Assembly: GCA_016186245.1 (NCBI GenBank)
Contig: JACPLZ010000013.1
Location: 1 to 6,392, forward strand
Direction: 5' to 3'
Source: Candidatus Peregrinibacteria bacterium
Lineage (GTDB): Bacteria; Patescibacteriota; Gracilibacteria; UBA1369; LOWO2-01-FULL-3
DNA: 6,392 bases
This document shows, in pieces, positions 1 through 5,098 of this stretch. Each line of letters opens with the position of its first letter. The stretch's first letter is position 1. The notes under the pieces were generated by a model. It was not told the DNA's origin, made no database searches, and saw only the letters and a list, made by a program, of their open reading frames with translations. The position numbers and the translations under genes were made by a program.

Positions 1-588
1 GCCGGCGGCGATGGCGAGCCCCGGCCGCCCCTTGAGGCGTGTGAGGCCTCCCACACCCCAGGTCATGGGCAGCCGGAGGTACCAGCTCCCCCACTCACCA
101 CCGGGTACTGCGTAGATGTCGAATGCCCCGTAGTGCGGGGGCTTGTTGTCGGGGTTCTGGTAGAACCCCAGTTGTGCCCCCACACCGGCGGTGAACCAGT
201 CCCAGCGGAGGAGCCCGCCGGTTCTGCTGTTGAAGTGGAACGGAGATACACTCTCCGTCCACCACAGACCTGGAGCCACCGCCAGCTCCCAGCCGAAGTT
301 CTCGTCGAACATGTAGCGCCCCGTGGCCTCGAGGGTCGACGTCACCGCGCTTTCCCTGCTGCCCGAGTTGAACGGTCCTCCAAGCTTCAGACCCAGGCTG
401 AATCCGAACCCTCCGCTGTCGGTTGTTGCCTGCCCGCCTTGGCGCCGAAGCGCCTCGGCCTGGATCGAGGCGGCGCGGCGCGCCACCTCGTCCGCAGGCA
501 TGTTGTCGAACTGGCTTTGCGCCAGAGCAGTGCCGATGTTCCCCATCGACAAGAGGGCGAAGGCCGCCACCCATGCGAAACGCTTCAT
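1..588 (-). CDS. Secreted / possible outer-membrane beta-strand protein, 3' part beyond window
   Basis: An open frame of 196 codons runs leftward from an ATG at 588 to the window edge with no stop, so the C-terminus is missing. The start is well supported: GGAGG lies 9 nt upstream. The N-terminus is a clear Sec signal peptide, with MKR, a hydrophobic core (residues 4-16), then ALA|Q, giving predicted cleavage after residue 23. The mature part begins polar and slightly helical (about residues 24-50), then becomes rich in Gly, Trp, Tyr and Phe with alternating patterns such as GFGFSLGLKLGG and ATGRYMFDENFGWELAVAPG. That pattern is typical of outer-membrane beta-barrel or porin-like proteins of Gram-negatives. 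I recognise no specific family and assign no function. Third codon positions are strongly G/C, unlike every other gene here. It is divergent from trxB across a long spacer and may come from a different organism. Confidence 0.72.
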   Translation of the reverse strand, partial: MKRFAWVAAFALLSMGNIGTALAQSQFDNMPADEVARRAASIQAEALRRQGGQATTDSGGFGFSLGLKLGGPFNSGSRESAVTSTLEATGRYMFDENFGWELAVAPGLWWTESVSPFHFNSRTGGLLRWDWFTAGVGAQLGFYQNPDNKPPHYGAFDIYAVPGGEWGSWYLRLPMTWGVGGLTRLKGRPGLAIAAG

Positions 589-597
589 GCGCTTCTT

Positions 598-602
598 CCT
601 CC
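598..602 (-). promoter_or_regulatory. Strong Shine-Dalgarno site GGAGG of the 588 gene
   Basis: On the minus strand GGAGG, continuing as GGAGGAAGAAG, sits 9 nt before the ATG at 588 and fixes that start. It is the only strong Shine-Dalgarno sequence at a gene start in the window. The start regions of rnc, the Nudix gene, nusB, rpmF, yceD, pepA and trxB show none. Confidence 0.8.
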
Positions 603-610
603 ACGGAAAT

Positions 611-635
611 GGCCGCCCTTTCTTGGGTGGCGGCC
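611..635 (-). repeat. GC-rich stem-loop in the leader of the 588 gene
   Basis: GGCCGCC (611-617) and GGCGGCC (629-635) form a perfect 7-bp stem with an 11-nt loop. It lies just upstream of the GGAGG ribosome site, so in a leftward mRNA it would be a leader hairpin. No T-run follows on either side, so it is not a canonical terminator. The steep fall in GC content begins right after its right arm. Confidence 0.5.
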
Positions 636-681
636 GGGTTGATTGCAAAAACACTCTCACACAATCATTCATATCAATCAT

Positions 682-740
682 TCTGAAGAGATAGTGAACA
701 ATGAACAATTATTTTGTTCGCTATTCACTACCTCTTCAGA
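682..740 (-). repeat. Long imperfect inverted repeat: hairpin with 27-bp arms and 5-nt loop
   Basis: Arm 682-708 pairs with 714-740 around loop TTATT (709-713). Four of 27 positions do not match. In a plus-strand RNA they give three A-C mismatches (691/731, 699/723, 701/721) and one G-U pair (702/720). In a minus-strand RNA they give three G-U pairs and one A-C mismatch. The structure is therefore better kept in a leftward transcript, although one example is weak evidence. The outer ends are CTGAAGAG and CTCTTCAG. No T-run follows in either direction, so a simple intrinsic terminator is unlikely. It may be a small RNA, a leader structure, or a short interspersed palindromic repeat. Confidence 0.75.
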
Positions 741-824
741 GCAGGCTTTATGCTGCTAGCCGCTTGGTCTTTGTCAGACCGGACATGCATGCATTGCTTG
801 CAAATGTCGCTCGCTTGCGCTCGC
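740..824. repeat. Cluster of small inverted and direct repeats
   Basis: In order: AGCAG/CTGCT (740-744 with 753-757), GGTCT/AGACC with a 5-nt loop (766-780), GACAT/ATGTC (782-786 with 804-808) enclosing GCA/TGC, and a direct repeat CGCTCGC (808-814 and 818-824) with a 3-nt spacer. Each is weak alone. Together, beside the long hairpin, they suggest a folded RNA or a patch of mobile palindromic repeats. No known RNA class is recognised. Confidence 0.35.
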
Positions 825-842
825 GACTAGAAATGCCTATTT

Positions 843-856
843 TTCAATGTTCACTA
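843..856 (-). repeat. Heptamer repeat pair TAGTGAA-CATTGAA
   Basis: On the minus strand 856-843 reads TAGTGAACATTGAA, two 7-mers ending TGAA. The 682-740 hairpin is built of the same units: TAGTGAA, CAATGAA on the plus strand (692-705) and TAGTGAA, TAGCGAA on the minus strand. The resemblance suggests a degenerate copy of a heptamer-based repeat family. Confidence 0.35.
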
Positions 857-890
857 GCCTTTGGCACTTGAAAATGGCCAAGACGTATTC

Positions 891-909
891 TTCTCCATTT
901 ACAGGAGAA
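891..909. repeat. Stem-loop TTCTCC / GGAGAA
   Basis: TTCTCC (891-896) and GGAGAA (904-909) form a 6-bp stem with a 7-nt loop. On the plus strand a T7 run appears only about 20 nt later, too far for a canonical terminator. The function is unknown. Confidence 0.3.
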
Positions 910-1030
910 AAATCATCTTAAAACACAATTTTTTTGACCAATAAATCATGGCTAGGCAGGTAATTATAAGTATCTTTTGTTGATATGTCAAAGTGATATT
1001 TTGCTAAATACTGGGAATATGTTACAGATA

Positions 1031-1044
1031 TATTCACGTGAATA
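1031..1044. promoter_or_regulatory. Perfect 14-bp palindrome, possible operator upstream of trxB
   Basis: TATTCACGTGAATA is a perfect even palindrome with no spacer, the form expected for a dimeric DNA-binding regulator. It lies about 85 bp upstream of the trxB -35 box. A TATATT box (1029-1034) overlaps it but has no convincing -35 partner. No regulator gene is present in the window, so any role is inferred. Confidence 0.35.
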
Positions 1045-1129
1045 CATCTTTGCAATCAAATCAATTTTTTGTCAAAACGGATAATGACACATTTAAATTT
1101 TGCTTCGCAAAATCATTCAAAAAATCTTT

Positions 1130-1158
1130 TCGACAAGCTAACTATGACAAGTTATAAT
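1130..1158 (+). promoter_or_regulatory. trxB promoter, predicted leaderless
   Basis: The -35 box TCGACA (1130-1135; 5 of 6 to TTGACA) is followed by a 17-nt spacer and a consensus -10 TATAAT (1153-1158). If the last -10 base is at -7, transcription starts at 1165, the A of the trxB ATG. No Shine-Dalgarno precedes that ATG, so the mRNA is predicted to be leaderless. It also excludes the upstream TTG, ATG(1084) and ATG(1144) starts from this transcript. Confidence 0.7.
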
Positions 1159-1164
1159 CCTGTC

Positions 1165-2088
1165 ATGGAAACTTTTGACTTTATAATAGTTGGCGGCGGT
1201 TGCAGCGGGCTTTCCGCTGCGATGTATGGCACACGACTTGGCCTCAAGACCCTATGTCTTGCCGAGCTTCCCGGAGGGCTAATCACTACTACCCACCTTG
1301 TGGAAAATTGGCCGGGTGTCGTCACCACTTCCGGGCCGGATTTGGCGATGGCGCTCTACAATCATGCCAAGGCGAGCGGCGCTGATATTCGCAATGAATT
1401 CGCCATCGATGTTGAACACTTACCGCCGCAAAATGGCTCTCCGCTTTTCAGAGTTACTACAAAATCAGGTGTATATGAAAGCAAAACTCTGCTTTTAGCC
1501 ACCGGCACAAAACATCGAAGGCTCGACGTCCCGGGAGAAAAAGAATTTGAAAATAAAGGTGTTTCATATTGTGCCCTTTGCGATGGCGCGTTTTTTAAAA
1601 AAAAGATTGTGTGCGTAGTCGGAGGCGGAGACAGCGCAGCCAAAGAAGCTCTGTTTTTAAGCGAACATGCCGACAGGGTTTACATTATTGTCCGTCGCGG
1701 CGTTCTTCGCGCCGAGCCGATAAATGGTCAGCGCGTAGCCAAAAACTCAAAAATTGAAGTTTTGTACAACACTGAAATTGCAGAAATTTCTGGAACCAAT
1801 TCGGTTGAAAAAGTGCGCTTTAAAAACGGACAGGAATTGGCAATGCAGGGAGTTTTTGTAGCCATCGGCCATAATGCCCAGACAGAACTCGCCGAAAAAC
1901 TTGGAGTGAAACTAAACGATAAAAAAGAAATTATCATCAATCGCCGTTCAGAAACAAACCTTCCTGGAGTTTTTGCAGCCGGCGACTGCTGCGACACTGA
2001 ATTCAAGCAGGCCATAACCGGCTCGGCTGAAGCAGTAACGGCGTCATATTATGCGTATCATGTGTGCACCGGCGGAGGAATTTTTTAA
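1165..2088 (+). CDS. trxB: Thioredoxin-disulfide reductase (TrxB)
   Basis: A 307-residue flavoprotein, close to the usual 305-320, which passes electrons from NADPH through FAD and a redox disulfide to thioredoxin in the cytoplasm. The FAD-binding Rossmann motif VGGGCSGLSAA lies at residues 9-19, followed by PGG(L)ITTT and the family-typical VENWPG. The redox centre is CALC at 136-139, where CATC is commonest. The second nucleotide motif GGGDSA is at 153-158. The cluster VRRGVLRA (from about 176) keeps the arginines that normally bind the NADPH 2'-phosphate, though the usual His is Val. The FAD motif GVFAAGD is at 268-274. I chose the ATG at 1165 because the protein begins directly before the FAD strand and because the promoter start point falls there. 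The longer frame from TTG 1069 adds 32 unrelated residues. It ends convergent with pepA, 9 nt away. No thioredoxin gene is in the window. Confidence 0.95.
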   Translation: METFDFIIVGGGCSGLSAAMYGTRLGLKTLCLAELPGGLITTTHLVENWPGVVTTSGPDLAMALYNHAKASGADIRNEFAIDVEHLPPQNGSPLFRVTTKSGVYESKTLLLATGTKHRRLDVPGEKEFENKGVSYCALCDGAFFKKKIVCVVGGGDSAAKEALFLSEHADRVYIIVRRGVLRAEPINGQRVAKNSKIEVLYNTEIAEISGTNSVEKVRFKNGQELAMQGVFVAIGHNAQTELAEKLGVKLNDKKEIIINRRSETNLPGVFAAGDCCDTEFKQAITGSAEAVTASYYAYHVCTGGGIF

Positions 2089-2091
2089 AAT

Positions 2092-2114
2092 GATTTTTTA
2101 CTTCGTAAAAAATC
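2092..2114. repeat. Perfect inverted repeat at the trxB/pepA convergent ends
   Basis: GATTTTTTAC (2092-2101) and GTAAAAAATC (2105-2114) are perfect 10-bp arms around TTC. The repeat starts 4 nt after the trxB stop and contains the pepA stop codon. It is the only candidate for ending transcription from both sides. It is not a classic terminator, because the stem is nearly all A/T and the T-run lies in the rising arm. Confidence 0.5.
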
Positions 2115-3561
2115 TTACCAGCATCCTAAAACCACTGGCTGTCGCCCCCTTCGTTTCATATTCTTTGGGATCGCCGGTAAAAGCCGTGCCGCCAATATCA
2201 ATGTGCGCCCATTTGTTTCCTTCCACGAATCTTTCCAGGAAGGCGGCGCCTTTTGAGCTGCCGGCAAATTTTCCGCTGCCATTATCATAATTTCTCAAAT
2301 CGGCAATTTCGCTGTCCATTTTTTTCTTATAATCCTCATGCAATGGCAGCGGCCAGCCAAGATCATCAACTTCATCTCCGGCCCTGCGGAGTTTCGCAAT
2401 CAATTCATTATCGTTTCCAAGCAATCCGTAATATCTGTCTCCTGTTGCAGCGGCGACCGCTCCGGTCAAAGTGGCAATCGTCAGCATAAATTTCGGCTTA
2501 AAAGTTGCGCCATGAGTAATCGCATCGGCAAGAATCATCCGCCCTTCAGCATCGGTATTTGTAATTTCCACCGTCTTACCGGAAAGCATTGTAATAATAT
2601 CCGATGGGCGGTAAGCCGTATCGCTGACGAGATTTTCAACAGTCGGAATTATTCCGACAATATTCTTCTTAATTCCAAGCTTTTTCAAAACACTGAAAAC
2701 CCCAAGCACCGTTGCGCCTCCAGCCATGTCCTGCTGCATGTCTTCGATATGGTTTACCGGCTTTAAATTATAACCTCCTGTGTCAAAAATCACCCCCTTT
2801 CCGATCAGCGCTATTGGACTTTCCCCTTTTTTCCCGCCACGATATTCCAGGACTATCAAATAGGCATCTTTTTTAGCGCCCTGATGGACAGCCAAAATGC
2901 CGCCGGCCCCCATCTTTTTAAGCTCCTTATTTTTGTAAATGGTAAGTTTGTACCCGTTTTCCCTGGCAATTTTTCCGGCTTCGTCACATAAATGTTCACC
3001 GTCAACAATATTGGAAGGGCCATTGACCAGATCACGAATATTATCGATTGCTTCAGCAAGAATATCAACCTCCTTCAGCCCGTTTTCCATATCTTTGGAC
3101 TTTTTGCCGGTAACAATTTCCAGTTTTTGGAGCGTTACATTTTTCTCCTCCGGTTTTTTGGCGGTTTTAAATCTGCCGATGTCGTACTGCACCATTTTCA
3201 GCCCCTGGAGAAATTCAGGTAAATGAGGAACCGGATTTAACATGGCAGCTTCCGATGTGTGATGTTTTTGAATAAATTTCCCAATTTTTCCGCCCAGCTC
3301 GCGCGATAATTTGCCGTCAAATTCTTTTATTTTTCCACAGCCGAAAATCACCAATTTCTCCGGCAGATTTTCACCGTGTAAATAAGTGAAAAGCAAATTG
3401 TCTTTTTTTCCCTCAAAATTTTCGTTTTTTACGCGGCCGGCAATAAAATTCTTAACAATTTCAGGGAAATCGCCGGGCAGTTTCTTGAGATTATCTTCAA
3501 AGACCGGAACGAGTAAAATCCCCTTTCTTATGCCGATTTTATTCTTAACTTCAAATTTCAT
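2098..3561 (-). CDS. pepA: Leucyl aminopeptidase, M17 family (PepA type)
   Basis: A 487-residue cytosolic metallo-exopeptidase that removes N-terminal amino acids from peptides; the family forms hexamers with two metal ions. The poorly conserved N-terminal domain covers about residues 1-160 and the catalytic domain the rest. GKGVIFDTGGYNLKP holds the metal-binding Lys255 and Asp260 and the catalytic Lys267. DMAGGATVLG holds Asp278. NTDAEGR holds Asp337 and Glu339 with the catalytic Arg341. All residues matching the E. coli PepA active site are present, and the C-terminal IDIGGTAF...KGAT signature is intact. I prefer ATG 3561 over the GTG three codons earlier because the promoter start point falls at 3561-3562. 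Some family members also bind DNA, but nothing here shows this. It is last in the leftward cluster, 24 nt after the Nudix gene, with its own promoter. Confidence 0.94.
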   Translation of the reverse strand: MKFEVKNKIGIRKGILLVPVFEDNLKKLPGDFPEIVKNFIAGRVKNENFEGKKDNLLFTYLHGENLPEKLVIFGCGKIKEFDGKLSRELGGKIGKFIQKHHTSEAAMLNPVPHLPEFLQGLKMVQYDIGRFKTAKKPEEKNVTLQKLEIVTGKKSKDMENGLKEVDILAEAIDNIRDLVNGPSNIVDGEHLCDEAGKIARENGYKLTIYKNKELKKMGAGGILAVHQGAKKDAYLIVLEYRGGKKGESPIALIGKGVIFDTGGYNLKPVNHIEDMQQDMAGGATVLGVFSVLKKLGIKKNIVGIIPTVENLVSDTAYRPSDIITMLSGKTVEITNTDAEGRMILADAITHGATFKPKFMLTIATLTGAVAAATGDRYYGLLGNDNELIAKLRRAGDEVDDLGWPLPLHEDYKKKMDSEIADLRNYDNGSGKFAGSSKGAAFLERFVEGNKWAHIDIGGTAFTGDPKEYETKGATASGFRMLVRFFTK

Positions 3562-3568
3562 CCGCCAC

Positions 3569-3597
3569 ACTATATCAGACTCTTTTTACTTTTCCAA
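3569..3597 (-). promoter_or_regulatory. pepA promoter with extended -10, predicted leaderless
   Basis: Reading leftward: TTGGAA (3597-3592; 4 of 6), a 17-nt spacer, then TATAGT (3574-3569) preceded by TG one base away (3577-3576), an extended -10. Predicted +1 is 3562, one base before the pepA ATG at 3561. The -35 box overlaps the last codons of the Nudix gene. No Shine-Dalgarno is present. Confidence 0.65.
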
Positions 3598-4008
3598 AAA
3601 AATTTTTGCTTTTTTTAAAAGATTTTTAGCGTTGTCAAAAGTCAGCTTATCCAAAGATTTTTCATATGGCAGCCAGACAAAATTCTGATGCTCAAATGAA
3701 AGTTTCACGTCTTTGGAAGAACTTTTTCCAAGAAAAAATACCACCTGCTTATTGGAAAGTTTTTTATTACGCCGATATGTATACGATATCGGCAATCTAA
3801 ATTCCTCAATAAATTCGATATCGGAAATCCCGGTTTCTTCCAGCAATTCCCTTCCCGCTGTTTCATGCTCAGTTTCCCCTTTTTCACAGTGGCCTTTCGG
3901 CAGGTCCCAATGCCCGCTTGGGTAATGCAAAAGAAGAAAAAGTTTTTCTCCATTTTCTTCCCGAAACACAAGAACTCCGCAGGATTTCTCATCAAATTTT
4001 TCTACCAT
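3586..4008 (-). CDS. Nudix hydrolase, Ap4A (diadenosine tetraphosphatase)-like
   Basis: A 140-residue single-domain cytosolic Nudix protein. The full Nudix box GX5EX7REUXEEXGU is at residues 39-61 (GHCEKGE, then RELLEETGI), with the metal-binding glutamates Glu54, Glu57 and Glu58. The stretch SCGVLVF near the N-terminus, HWDLPKGH just before the box, and EHQNFVWLP followed by LTFDNAKNLL near the C-terminus match the asymmetric Ap4A hydrolase (NUDT2-like) branch. The likely reaction is cleavage of diadenosine polyphosphates or similar nucleoside diphosphate derivatives. Nudix substrates are hard to predict, so only the fold is certain. Its ATG overlaps the rnc stop by 7 nt (ATGGTAG) and has no Shine-Dalgarno, suggesting coupled translation. 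Its last codons carry the pepA -35 box. Confidence 0.88.
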   Translation of the reverse strand: MVEKFDEKSCGVLVFREENGEKLFLLLHYPSGHWDLPKGHCEKGETEHETAGRELLEETGISDIEFIEEFRLPISYTYRRNKKLSNKQVVFFLGKSSSKDVKLSFEHQNFVWLPYEKSLDKLTFDNAKNLLKKAKIFLEK

Positions 4009-4691
4009 TTTTTGACAGTTAAGGCGTTTTTTGCCGCTTCATCTTCCGCTTTCTGCTTACTGGATCCTTTGCCGGTGGCTATAAGTTCATTATCCACATA
4101 TGCCCCCATTATAAATATCTTGTTATGGTCCGGACCATGTTCCTCAATAACATCGTAATGCGGCGTAACTCCCAACTTTTCCTGACAGATTTCCTGGAAA
4201 TGCGATTTGGCATCGATGTGCAATCCATGATCGATGATTTCATCCAATTTTCGGAGAATAAATTTTTCGATGAATTTTTCAGCTTTTTTATAGCCATGGT
4301 CGAGATAGATGGCGCCGATAAGCGCCTCAACAATATTGGCGAGAATATAGCGTTTTTCCCGGCCTCCGGATTTTTCCTCGCCGTGACTCAACATCAGGTA
4401 CTCACCGAGCCCAAGCTCATTGGAAACTTCCGCCAAATGCTTTCCCTTTACCAAAGCTGAACGGAAAGCGGTCATCTGCCCTTCGTTCTGGTCGGGATAT
4501 TTATGGAAAAGGTGATTTGTCGCAATCAGCTCCAAAACGGCATCACCCAAAAATTCCAGCCTTTCATTGTCTTCAAGATGCCCGCCGCGATGCTCGTTAA
4601 TATATGATTTGTGAATGAAAGCTTTTTCGAGAAGCTCTTTATTCTTAAATTTAATCCCGATCTTTTTTTCCAGTTTTTGGAATTTCTCCAT
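4002..4691 (-). CDS. rnc: Ribonuclease III
   Basis: A 229-residue double-strand-specific endoribonuclease, normal length, which processes pre-rRNA and other structured RNAs as a dimer. The RNase III domain covers about residues 1-150, with signature ERLEFLGDAVL at 43-53 supplying Glu43, Glu46 and Asp50. The second catalytic stretch reads ILANIVEALIGAIYLD (116-131): Glu122 is present, but the position usually Asp (E. coli Asp114) is Asn119. The C-terminal dsRNA-binding domain spans about 160-227, including HFQEICQEKLG and GKGSSKQKAEDEAAKNAL. The start at 4691 is the only Met giving the family N-terminus, and lies 41 nt inside nusB in another frame. A TATAAT box 11 nt upstream of the ATG may give a separate near-leaderless mRNA. 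The downstream Nudix gene overlaps its stop. Confidence 0.95.
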   Translation of the reverse strand: MEKFQKLEKKIGIKFKNKELLEKAFIHKSYINEHRGGHLEDNERLEFLGDAVLELIATNHLFHKYPDQNEGQMTAFRSALVKGKHLAEVSNELGLGEYLMLSHGEEKSGGREKRYILANIVEALIGAIYLDHGYKKAEKFIEKFILRKLDEIIDHGLHIDAKSHFQEICQEKLGVTPHYDVIEEHGPDHNKIFIMGAYVDNELIATGKGSSKQKAEDEAAKNALTVKKW

Positions 4692-5094
4692 GATACTTTT
4701 TCATTATAGTACTTAAGACGCCGTTTACAAATTTGGGACTGCTCTCATCTCCAAAATGTTTGGCAATTTCGACTGCCTCATTGATGGCTACCACCGGAGG
4801 AATATCGCTGGCGCACACAATTTCGTAGACACCTATTTCCAGTATTGCACGATCGACTTTGGCAATTTTGTCCACGGGCCATTGCGGCGCGTGTTCCGCT
4901 ATTATTTTAAGGATTTCGTTTTTGTTTTCAATGATGCCGGCGAGAGTTGTTCTGGCAAAATCACGCCCTGTTAGCTTTGGGGCGAATTCATCCAAAATAT
5001 CCTCCAGAATTTTGACCGGATCACCGCCGTGAAACTCATGCACGAAGAGAGTTTGCATTACGCAAGTGCGGGCAAGGTGTCTGTAACTTGCCAT
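4651..5094 (-). CDS. nusB: Transcription antitermination factor NusB
   Basis: A 147-residue all-alpha RNA-binding protein. In the known system NusB with NusE (ribosomal protein uS10) binds boxA in rRNA leaders and helps RNA polymerase read through rRNA operons. Family marks are the N-terminal MASYRHLARTCVMQTLF, the central VDKIAKVDRAILEIGVYEI (about 94-112), PPVVAINEAVEIAKHFG (about 118-134), and KFVNGVLSTI near the end. The last ~13 residues (EIPKTGKKDRD region) form a polar tail encoded in the overlap with rnc. The ATG at 5094 lies 4 nt after the rpmF stop and has no Shine-Dalgarno, so it probably relies on coupling with rpmF. Its neighbours bL32 and RNase III also act in ribosome and rRNA production. 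Confidence 0.94.
   Translation of the reverse strand: MASYRHLARTCVMQTLFVHEFHGGDPVKILEDILDEFAPKLTGRDFARTTLAGIIENKNEILKIIAEHAPQWPVDKIAKVDRAILEIGVYEIVCASDIPPVVAINEAVEIAKHFGDESSPKFVNGVLSTIMKKYHGEIPKTGKKDRD
4703..4730 (-). promoter_or_regulatory. Possible rnc promoter inside nusB
   Basis: Leftward TTGTAA (4730-4725; 4 of 6), a 16-nt spacer and a consensus TATAAT (4708-4703). Predicted +1 is about 4696, leaving a leader of only 5 nt before the rnc ATG. The box lies in nusB codons for Thr-Ile-Met, so it could be a by-product of coding. Confidence 0.4.
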
Positions 5095-5098
5095 GTTT

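Larger units (their letters stand above)
639..1059. repeat. 11-bp inverted repeat bracketing the AT-rich spacer
   Basis: TTGATTGCAAA (639-649) occurs inverted as TTTGCAATCAA (1049-1059). The two copies lie near the two ends of the AT-rich stretch, one directly after the GC drop. This could be the ends of a small non-autonomous element, but no target-site duplication is visible. An 11-bp match in AT-rich DNA can arise by chance. Confidence 0.25.
589..1164. other. 576-base gene-free spacer between the divergent 588 gene and trxB
   Basis: I see no credible coding frame, tRNA or rRNA here. The first ~48 bases are GC-rich and hold the ribosome site and leader hairpin of the leftward gene. From about 637 the spacer is AT-rich. 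It contains a long imperfect hairpin (682-740), several small inverted repeats and a CGCTCGC direct repeat (740-824), a stem-loop (891-909), a 14-bp palindrome (1031-1044) and the trxB promoter (1130-1158). A frame that would extend TrxB upstream to a TTG at 1069 is rejected. The density of structure between 680 and 830 leaves room for a small structured RNA, but none matches a class I know. Confidence 0.6.

Noticed and set aside
95..694. Several medium-length frames on both strands across the GC-rich left end
   Set aside because: They are shadows of the leftward gene from 588, which alone has a ribosome site, signal peptide and uninterrupted frame to the edge.
680..830. tRNA, tmRNA, SRP RNA or CRISPR array in the structured spacer
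   Set aside because: There is no T-loop GGTTCGA-type motif, no conserved core of these RNAs, and no regularly spaced identical repeats.
861..880. TGGCAC followed by TGGC, resembling a sigma-54 promoter
   Set aside because: The spacing between the GG and GC elements is wrong and no sigma-54-type gene is visible.
1069..1164. Upstream extension of TrxB from a TTG at 1069 (or ATG 1084, ATG 1144)
   Set aside because: The added residues do not resemble the family, there is no ribosome site, and the TATAAT promoter lies inside this stretch with its start point at 1165.
3568..3570. GTG start for pepA three codons before the ATG
   Set aside because: The GTG overlaps the -10 box and lies upstream of the predicted transcription start. 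The ATG at 3561 fits better.
4090..4098. Perfect DnaA box TTATCCACA
   Set aside because: It is a single copy within rnc, explained by the codons for Val-Asp-Asn, with no cluster of boxes or AT-rich unwinding region.
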